DNA of 45,209 bases, from IMG/VR virus record IMGVR_UViG_3300030118_001920, positions 1 to 45,209 of that record. One strand, written 5' to 3'. Origin of the DNA: a virus. Below, piece by piece: positions 39,387 to 45,209 of this stretch (the first letter of the stretch is position 1; each line of letters begins with the position of its first letter). A model generated the notes under the pieces. It was not told where the DNA came from. It was given only the letters and a program-made list of their open reading frames with translations, and did not search any database. Position numbers and translations under genes: made by a program.

Positions 39387-41822
39387 ATGGCAGAAAAACC
39401 ATTAAAAACCCCAGACAAGATAGTTAAGGATTCTCCTTTAGAAGTTATAGTAACTAACCCTGATGAGGTCGCATTACTGACTGAAGATGGGGGGATGATT
39501 ATAGATTTTGAAGAAGGTGCTGAGTTAGGCACCCCAAACTTTGGCGACAACATAGCTGAGTTCATGCAAGACGATGAACTAGAAGGATTAGCCTCAGAGC
39601 TAATACAGTATTTTAATTCTGATAAAGAATCACGCAAAGATTGGGAAGATACTTACACTAAAGGTTTAGACCAACTAGGGCTAAAGATAGAAGAAAGAAC
39701 TTTGCCTTGGCAGGGTGCTTGTGGTGTATTCCACCCATTACTAACAGAGTCTGTAGTTAGATTCCAAGCTGAAACTATAACTGAGTTGTTTCCAGCTAAA
39801 GGTCCTGTAGATGTCAGGATTGTAGGTGAGATAGATCAAGGCAGTCAGGATCAATCTGTTAGAGTTAAAGATTATCTTAATTACTTACTGACAGATAAAA
39901 TGTCAGAGTATCGCACTGAAACAGAAAAACTTTTATTCAATCTTCCCTTAGCAGGTTCTGCTTTTAGAAAGATTTATTTTGATCCTATGCTAGATAGACC
40001 TGCAAGTATGTTTGTTCCAGCAGAAGATTTTGTTGTAAGTTATGGTGCATCTGATCTAACAACCTGTGATCGTGCTACTCACATAATGAAGAAAAGCACG
40101 AATGATATTAAAAAGTTACAGGTTATAGGGTTTTACAGAGATGTAGATTTACAAGAACCTTCAGATGATTTAACTAAGATTCAGTCAAAGTACAACGAAC
40201 TAACAGGTGAAAGACAATCATACGAGAATGATAATCGTCATACCATCTTAGAAATGATGGTAGATTTAGACCTCAAAGGTTTTGAAGATAGAAAAGACGG
40301 ACAAGTCACAGGCATAGCATTACCTTATGTTGTTACCTTAGATTATCAATCAGGCAAGATATTAGCGATACGAAGGAACTACATTGAAGATGATCCTTTG
40401 AAGAAACGCAGACAACACTTTGTTCACTATCAATACCTACCCGGAATGGGATTCTATGGGTTTGGTTTAATACATTTAATTGGTGGTATAGCTAAATCAG
40501 CTACAAGTTTATTAAGACAACTTGTTGATGCAGGTACATTATCTAACCTGCCGGGTGGTTTAAAATCAAGAGGTTTAAGAATTAAGGGCGATGATACACC
40601 TATCATGCCCGGAGAGTTTCGTGATGTGGATGTGCCGGGTGGTGCGATAAAGGATAATATTACCTTTCTCCCCTACAAAGAGCCTTCTACGACATTATAC
40701 TCCCTGCTTCAAAATTTAGTTGAAGAAGGTAGAAGGTTTGCTTCATTGGCTGATATGAAAGTTTCAGACATGAATAACCAAGCTCCAGTCGGCACCACAC
40801 TCGCATTGTTAGAAAGATCACTGAAAGTTATAGGATCAGTACAAAGCAGGATTCATAACTCCATGAAGCATGAACTTAGAATTTTATCTAAGATTATTTT
40901 TGATTATGGACCTACAGAGTATCCTTATAACATTAAGGGTAAAGAATTAATTAAAGAGGATTTTGATGGCAGAGTTGATGTAATTCCTGTATCTGATCCT
41001 AATGCTTCCACAAAAGCACAAAAGATTATGCAGTATCAAGCTGCACTACAGCTATCACAACAAGCACCGCAGATGTATAACATGGAAGAACTCCATAGAC
41101 AGATGTTGGATGTATTAGGCATTAGAGATGCAGATAAGATTGTACCGCTTGAAACTGAGATAGCACCAACTGATCCAGTATCAGAAAACATGAACTTATT
41201 AAACAGAAAACCTGTTAAAGCGTTTATGTATCAGGATCACGAAGCACACATTAAAGTGCATATGGCTGCTATGAACGATCCTAAGATGAGAGAAATGGTA
41301 GGACAAAGCCCTAATGCTAACTCTATCTTAGCTGCCTTTACAGAGCATGTGACAGAACATATAGCGTTTCAATATCGTAAAGAAATTGAAAAACAACTTG
41401 GTGCACCGCTACCACCACCTGATGAACCGCTACCAGAAGATATTGAACTGCGTTTATCAGAACTTGTATCTGAAGCTGCTGAAAGAGTATTAGCCTCAAG
41501 TCAAGCAGATGAAAGACAAGAAGAAATAAGAGAACAGTTAGAGGACCCTGTATTACAACAAAGAGAAAGAGAACTAGATATCAGACAAGCTGAAGTACAA
41601 AGAAAAATGAAAGCTGATGCTGAAAGACTGGCTCTTGATTTAGAAAAAGCTAAAGCAACTAATGAAGTAGAAAAAGAAAGAATTGCTTCACAAGAACGCA
41701 TAGCGGGTGCTAACATCGGATTAAAAGCTGCTACAGAAAATAAAAAAATATCTAGCAAAGAGCAAATAGAAGGTGCTAAGATAGGTAGAGATATAGCAGA
41801 AACATTACTGGAAGATGAGTGA
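39387..41822 (+). CDS. portal protein
   Basis: 811 residues, larger than many portals, as in podoviruses. Recognisable sequences are DWEDTYTKGLDQLGLK, LPWQGACGVFHPLLTESVVR, RRNYIEDDPLKKRRQHFVHY, YLPGMGFYGFGLIHLIGGIA and a C-terminal charged coiled coil. It forms the twelve-fold ring at the capsid vertex through which DNA passes. Next to large terminase as usual. Its end overlaps the next start by four bases. Confidence 0.9.
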   Translation: MAEKPLKTPDKIVKDSPLEVIVTNPDEVALLTEDGGMIIDFEEGAELGTPNFGDNIAEFMQDDELEGLASELIQYFNSDKESRKDWEDTYTKGLDQLGLKIEERTLPWQGACGVFHPLLTESVVRFQAETITELFPAKGPVDVRIVGEIDQGSQDQSVRVKDYLNYLLTDKMSEYRTETEKLLFNLPLAGSAFRKIYFDPMLDRPASMFVPAEDFVVSYGASDLTTCDRATHIMKKSTNDIKKLQVIGFYRDVDLQEPSDDLTKIQSKYNELTGERQSYENDNRHTILEMMVDLDLKGFEDRKDGQVTGIALPYVVTLDYQSGKILAIRRNYIEDDPLKKRRQHFVHYQYLPGMGFYGFGLIHLIGGIAKSATSLLRQLVDAGTLSNLPGGLKSRGLRIKGDDTPIMPGEFRDVDVPGGAIKDNITFLPYKEPSTTLYSLLQNLVEEGRRFASLADMKVSDMNNQAPVGTTLALLERSLKVIGSVQSRIHNSMKHELRILSKIIFDYGPTEYPYNIKGKELIKEDFDGRVDVIPVSDPNASTKAQKIMQYQAALQLSQQAPQMYNMEELHRQMLDVLGIRDADKIVPLETEIAPTDPVSENMNLLNRKPVKAFMYQDHEAHIKVHMAAMNDPKMREMVGQSPNANSILAAFTEHVTEHIAFQYRKEIEKQLGAPLPPPDEPLPEDIELRLSELVSEAAERVLASSQADERQEEIREQLEDPVLQQRERELDIRQAEVQRKMKADAERLALDLEKAKATNEVEKERIASQERIAGANIGLKAATENKKISSKEQIEGAKIGRDIAETLLEDE

Positions 41823-42019
41823 GTGGATCAACTGAAAATATAGTAGAAGCTATACAACAGAAGATTCGTGAGCATATGAATGAACATGCTGATCATTTAT
41901 CTGGCGGTGGATGTAAAAATTTTGAGGAATACAGATATCTAACAGGTGTGATATCTGGACTTGCCTTAGTAGAAAGAGATATACTCGATCTGCTAGAAAT
42001 AGTAAATCGTCAAAACTGA
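41819..42019 (+). CDS. small conserved head-region protein, 66 aa
   Basis: GTG start at 41819 overlaps the portal stop. Helical sequence ENIVEAIQQKIREHMNEHAD, then GGCKNFEEYRYLTGVISGLA and a final helix RDILDLLEIV. The pattern is one I know from small proteins between portal and scaffold in podoviruses. Role unknown. Confidence 0.65.
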   Translation: MSGSTENIVEAIQQKIREHMNEHADHLSGGGCKNFEEYRYLTGVISGLALVERDILDLLEIVNRQN

Positions 42020-42028
42020 CGCAAGGAC

Positions 42029-42044
42029 CTAGACCTTAATCTAG
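42029..42044. other. short hairpin upstream of GroES-like gene
   Basis: CTAGA-ccttaa-TCTAG is a perfect 5-pair stem ending eight bases before the AGGAG of the GroES-like gene. It might modulate translation; too short to call a terminator. Confidence 0.35.
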
Positions 42045-42059
42045 TGCAAAGGAGAAAAC

Positions 42060-42449
42060 ATGACAGAACCTGCAAAGGATACTCAACCCAAAGAGGTTGA
42101 AGCAACAGACAAAGCTAAACAACTCCCTGTTCCAAAGGGTTACAAAATTCTAATCGCATTACCCGATATAGAAGAAACTACCAAAGGTGGAATTATTAAA
42201 GCATCTGAAACTCGTAGAGTGGAAGAAGTTGGTTCTATCGTTGGGTTTGTTTTAGAAATGGGTGATGATTGTTATCAAGATAAGAACAGATTTCCAAATG
42301 GTCCTTATTGTGAAAAGGGCGATTGGATTATTATGCGTTCTTATTCAGGCACTAGATTTATGGTGCATGGAAAAGAATTTCGTTTAATTAATGACGACAG
42401 TGTAGAAGCTGTTGTTCAAGACCCAAGAGGAATAGTAAAGGTAATTTAA
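42060..42449 (+). CDS. GroES-like co-chaperonin
   Basis: 129 residues with AAAGGAG upstream. PVPKGYKILIALPDIEETTK with GGIIKASETRRVEEVGSIVG and later CEKGDWIIMRSYSGTRFMV follow the Cpn10 pattern: the mobile loop region, the beta barrel and the closing GD-Y-G strand. It likely caps host GroEL to fold the capsid protein, as T4 gp31 does. Located between portal and scaffold genes, next to its probable client. Confidence 0.88.
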   Translation: MTEPAKDTQPKEVEATDKAKQLPVPKGYKILIALPDIEETTKGGIIKASETRRVEEVGSIVGFVLEMGDDCYQDKNRFPNGPYCEKGDWIIMRSYSGTRFMVHGKEFRLINDDSVEAVVQDPRGIVKVI

Positions 42450-42450
42450 T

Positions 42451-43521
42451 ATGTCTGAAAATAATACCGCAAATCAAGAAGTTGAACAGGTAGAACCAAT
42501 AGAACAACCTGTAGAAACTTCCAAAGAAGAAAAGTTTTTTGGAGTCAAACATCAAATCGGTAAAAGCAAAGATGACTCAACAGAAAACAAAAATGAAGAA
42601 GTCGAGGTGGAAGTCATTGACGATAGACCACCTGAAGATCGTAAGCCCCCTAAAGTAGAAACTGCAAAGAATGATGTAGAAGAAGAAATAGAGGGCATTA
42701 ACGATAAAGTTCAAAAGCGAATTGATAAACTCAAATATGAGTACCATGAAGAAAGAAGAGCCAAAGAAGCATCAGATCGTTTACGAGAAGAAGCTGTTAA
42801 TTATGCTCAGAAGATTCAAGGGGAAAATAAAAGGCTATCAGCTTTAATTAATAAAGGTGAAGAAGCTCTTTTAGGGCAAATTTCTGCTAAGTCAACGGCT
42901 GAGTTAGAGAAAGCTAAAGCTGAGTTTAAAGAGGCTTATGAAGCTGGTAATAGCGATGCTATGTTAGCAGCAAATGAAAAGATACTTGCAGCACAAGTTG
43001 ATTTAAAATCTGCTACAGAAAAGCTAAATTATTACCAACAGCAACAGGAAGCAATACAAGAACAAGCACAGCAACCTGTTCAACAACCTCAGCAACCACC
43101 ACAACAAGCCTTAGATAGTAGGCAAGTAAAATGGTTGCAAGATAATAAATGGTTTAGTAATCCTGATTATCCTGAAGCAACAGGTTATGCTTATGGAATC
43201 CATGAGAGATTAATCAAAGTTGAAGGAGTTAATCCTAACAGTGATCAGTATTACGAGGAAATTGATAAGCGAATGAGCCAAAGATTTCCTGAGCTTTATG
43301 AGGGTAAACCAAGTGCTGTAGCCACTGAAACTGAAGTAATTCAGGAAGAAGTGGAAACTGAGACCTCAAAAAAGCCATCGAATGTCGTAGCACCTGCAAC
43401 AAGAAACAATGGTGCTATGCCTCGCAAAGTTCAGTTAACAGCAACTCAAGTCGCCCTCGCAAGGCGTTTGGGTTTAACACCAGAGCAATACGCCAAACAA
43501 CTCGCACAGGAGAATAGATAA
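42451..43521 (+). CDS. capsid scaffolding protein
   Basis: 356 residues, acidic and coiled-coil rich: KRIDKLKYEYHEERRAKEAS in the middle and a Gln/Pro-rich linker near 205-220. The C-terminal RKVQLTATQVALARRLGLTP then EQYAKQL is the helical capsid-binding end typical of podovirus scaffolds. It directs procapsid assembly and leaves or is degraded. Overlaps the next gene by one base. Confidence 0.82.
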   Translation: MSENNTANQEVEQVEPIEQPVETSKEEKFFGVKHQIGKSKDDSTENKNEEVEVEVIDDRPPEDRKPPKVETAKNDVEEEIEGINDKVQKRIDKLKYEYHEERRAKEASDRLREEAVNYAQKIQGENKRLSALINKGEEALLGQISAKSTAELEKAKAEFKEAYEAGNSDAMLAANEKILAAQVDLKSATEKLNYYQQQQEAIQEQAQQPVQQPQQPPQQALDSRQVKWLQDNKWFSNPDYPEATGYAYGIHERLIKVEGVNPNSDQYYEEIDKRMSQRFPELYEGKPSAVATETEVIQEEVETETSKKPSNVVAPATRNNGAMPRKVQLTATQVALARRLGLTPEQYAKQLAQENR

Positions 43522-44003
43522 TGGCAGATGAAAATAAAGTAACTGAAGAAGTTACTAGAGCAGCAAGAGAGACGGAGTCCAGAGAGGCTTCTGAACGAAC
43601 CCAATCTTGGGAACCACAATCGAAACTACCTAGCCCTACACCGCAAGACGGATGGGTGTTTAGGTGGGTAGCTACAAGTGTTTTAGGGCAACCTAATAAT
43701 ACTAATGTTAGCTCTAAGTTTAGAGAAGGATGGGAGCCTGTGAAAGCAGAGGATCACCCTGAACTACACTTAGTTTGTGATGTGGATTCAGAGTGGGCTA
43801 GTAAAGGTAATTTGGAAGTAGGTGGTCTTTTACTTTGTAAAGCTCCAAAAGAGCTTATGGAGCAAAGAGATGAGTACTACAGAAAAATGTCCGCAGAGCA
43901 AATGGAAGCCGTTGATAATAACTTTATGAAAGAAAATGATCCTCGTATGCCTCTGTTACAACCAGATCGCAAAAGTAGGACTACATTTGGTGGCTCTAAG
44001 TAA
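43521..44003 (+). CDS. conserved head-region protein, 160 aa
   Basis: Contains DGWVFRWVATSVLGQPNNTN, then VSSKFREGWEPVKAEDHPEL and LEVGGLLLCKAPKELMEQR, a pattern I recognise from phage proteins next to scaffold and capsid genes. A charged, disordered N-terminus precedes it. It is likely a head assembly or scaffold-related component. The ATG overlaps the scaffold stop by one base. Confidence 0.65.
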   Translation: MADENKVTEEVTRAARETESREASERTQSWEPQSKLPSPTPQDGWVFRWVATSVLGQPNNTNVSSKFREGWEPVKAEDHPELHLVCDVDSEWASKGNLEVGGLLLCKAPKELMEQRDEYYRKMSAEQMEAVDNNFMKENDPRMPLLQPDRKSRTTFGGSK

Positions 44004-44054
44004 CACTTAATATTTTACTTGGGGCTGTTGTTTAACCTCTTTTAGGAGAATTAT

Positions 44055-44633
44055 ATGGCTAGTTCAGCTACCCCAATGGGTGCCGAGCCTGTAGGTTGTA
44101 TTAGTTCTGGCGGTTCCTTCACAGGAAAAGTTAGACACTATAAAATAGCCTCCAACTATGGTACCGCTATATTCTATGGAGATTTTGTAAAGATAGTAAG
44201 TTCTGGAACTGTTGAAAAAGACACAGGAACTACTGCTTGTACTCCCATAGGCGTATTTGTAGGTGTTTCATACACTGATCCAAATACAAATCAAAAAACA
44301 TTCTCACAGACATATCCAGCATCAACTGTTGCTAGTGATATTAGTGCGTATGTTGTTGATGATCCTTACCTAGAAATGCAAATGCAAGGTGATGCGTCAC
44401 TTGCACAAACAGCTTTAGGTAACAATGTTGCTGTGGTTCAAACCGCAGGAAGCACTACGATTGGTCGTAGTAAAAACGCAGTAGATGCGTCTACTATTGC
44501 TACAACCAATACATTACCATTAAGAATTATGGAGTTCGTTGACGGACCCGATAGTTCTGTTGGTGATTCTTTCACCGATGTCATCGTTAAATTTAATGTT
44601 GGACATCAACTCGATAACACAACTGGCGTTTAA
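44055..44633 (+). CDS. head decoration-like protein, 192 aa
   Basis: Preceded by AGGAG. A Gly/Thr/Ser-rich all-beta sequence (AIFYGDFVKIVSSGTVEKDT, then PIGVFVGVSYTDPNT, then VTVIVKFNVGH-like end seen as FTDVIVKFNVGH). Position directly before the major capsid gene and its fold pattern suggest a capsid decoration or stabilising protein. Role inferred from position. Confidence 0.65.
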   Translation: MASSATPMGAEPVGCISSGGSFTGKVRHYKIASNYGTAIFYGDFVKIVSSGTVEKDTGTTACTPIGVFVGVSYTDPNTNQKTFSQTYPASTVASDISAYVVDDPYLEMQMQGDASLAQTALGNNVAVVQTAGSTTIGRSKNAVDASTIATTNTLPLRIMEFVDGPDSSVGDSFTDVIVKFNVGHQLDNTTGV

Positions 44634-44647
44634 TTTAGGAGAATAAT

Positions 44648-45209
44648 ATGGCTATTTCAAGAGCACAAATGTTAAAAGAACTCCTACCCGGACTAAACGC
44701 TTTGTTTGGGTTGGAGTACGAAAAGTACGAAGATGAGCACACCATGATCTATGAAACTGAAAATTCAGATCGTTCATTCGAAGAAGAAGTTCAGTTAAGT
44801 GGATTTGGTCAGGCGGTTGTTAAAGACGAAGGTTCTGCAATCACTTACGATTCAGCACAAGAGAGCTTTACAGCAAGATATAACCACGAAACCATTGCTT
44901 TAGGTTTTGCTATTACAGAAGAAGCAATCGAAGATAACCTCTACGATTCTTTATCTGCTAGATATACTAAAGCACTCGCAAGAGCTATGGCTTACACTAA
45001 GCAAGTTAAAGCTGCGAATCCACTCAATAATGGGTTTACTAACAGTTTCCAATCTGGAGACGGAGTAAACTTATTTACTGCTGATGGAGATGGTGTAACT
45101 GGTGGTGATGGTCACCCATTAGTAAATGGTGGTAAAAACTCTAATAGACCTAGCACAGCAGCAGACCTTAATGAAACTTCTTTAGAAAATGCGATTATTG
45201 AAATTGCAG
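44648..45209 (+). CDS. major capsid protein (partial, 3' cut by window)
   Basis: Start ATG 44648 with AGGAG upstream; the frame stays open to the window end (187 codons). MAISRAQMLKELLPGLNALF and KYEDEHTMIYETENSDRSFE, then YNHETIALGFAITEEAIEDN and RAMAYTKQVKAANPLNNGF, match major capsid proteins of marine podoviruses, HK97 fold by family. The GroES-like protein and scaffold upstream probably support its folding and assembly. Confidence 0.9.
   Translation, partial: MAISRAQMLKELLPGLNALFGLEYEKYEDEHTMIYETENSDRSFEEEVQLSGFGQAVVKDEGSAITYDSAQESFTARYNHETIALGFAITEEAIEDNLYDSLSARYTKALARAMAYTKQVKAANPLNNGFTNSFQSGDGVNLFTADGDGVTGGDGHPLVNGGKNSNRPSTAADLNETSLENAIIEIA

Overview
The window is part of the genome of a tailed double-stranded DNA bacteriophage (Caudoviricetes). 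It has terminase, portal, GroES-like co-chaperonin, scaffold and major capsid genes, a lysis cassette, virion proteins, and a phage replication and recombination set, with no cellular housekeeping genes. The DNA is AT-rich, genes are tightly packed and often overlap by 1-8 bases, and many small proteins look like those of marine phages. A GTTC-N7-GTTC box, the LexA operator form of alphaproteobacteria, suggests an alphaproteobacterial host, perhaps marine. That host call is inference. A podovirus-like virion is likely because no tail sheath, tail tube or tape-measure gene is visible, but the segment after the capsid gene is missing, so this is not settled.

Layout. (1) 1-18980, plus strand: small basic and membrane proteins, a thermonuclease-like protein, a 3-TM holin and an endolysin, then virion proteins ending in a 2790-residue polyvalent protein. 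(2) 18981-19217: intergenic zone with terminator-like and hairpin sequences where two transcription blocks converge. (3) 19218-24398, minus strand: early genes including an HNH protein, an SSB-like acidic-tail protein, an ERF annealing protein and a RecB/Cas4-like nuclease. (4) 24470-27072, plus strand: primase-helicase and flanking genes. (5) 27026-36070, minus strand: accessory genes including an Arc-like repressor candidate, a ribbon-helix-helix/integrase-arm fusion, and a MoxR ATPase - DUF3150-like - VWA/metallopeptidase trio. (6) 36071-36727: a GC-richer, hairpin-rich divergent region. (7) 36728-45209, plus strand: small terminase, LexA-type DNA-binding protein, large terminase, portal, GroES-like protein, scaffold, head proteins and the start of the major capsid gene, cut by the window edge.

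The most unusual content is regulatory. I read three operator-like families by eye. TATTAA-N4-TTAATA occurs at 11 places (8 exact), mostly at gene starts. CTAGT-N5-ACTAG forms two arrays, upstream of the primase-helicase and of the large terminase. One GTTC-N7-GTTC box precedes a LexA-like protein that lacks the self-cleavage domain. The window also encodes three candidate DNA-binding regulators (Arc-like, RHH-arm fusion, LexA-like). Other points of interest are the HExxH, ADP-ribosyltransferase-like and P-loop kinase-like modules in the giant virion protein, and a possible three-way-junction RNA ahead of the MoxR gene. Several genes below 60 codons were recovered by reading the sequence directly. 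No tRNA, CRISPR array, insertion sequence or DNA polymerase gene was seen.
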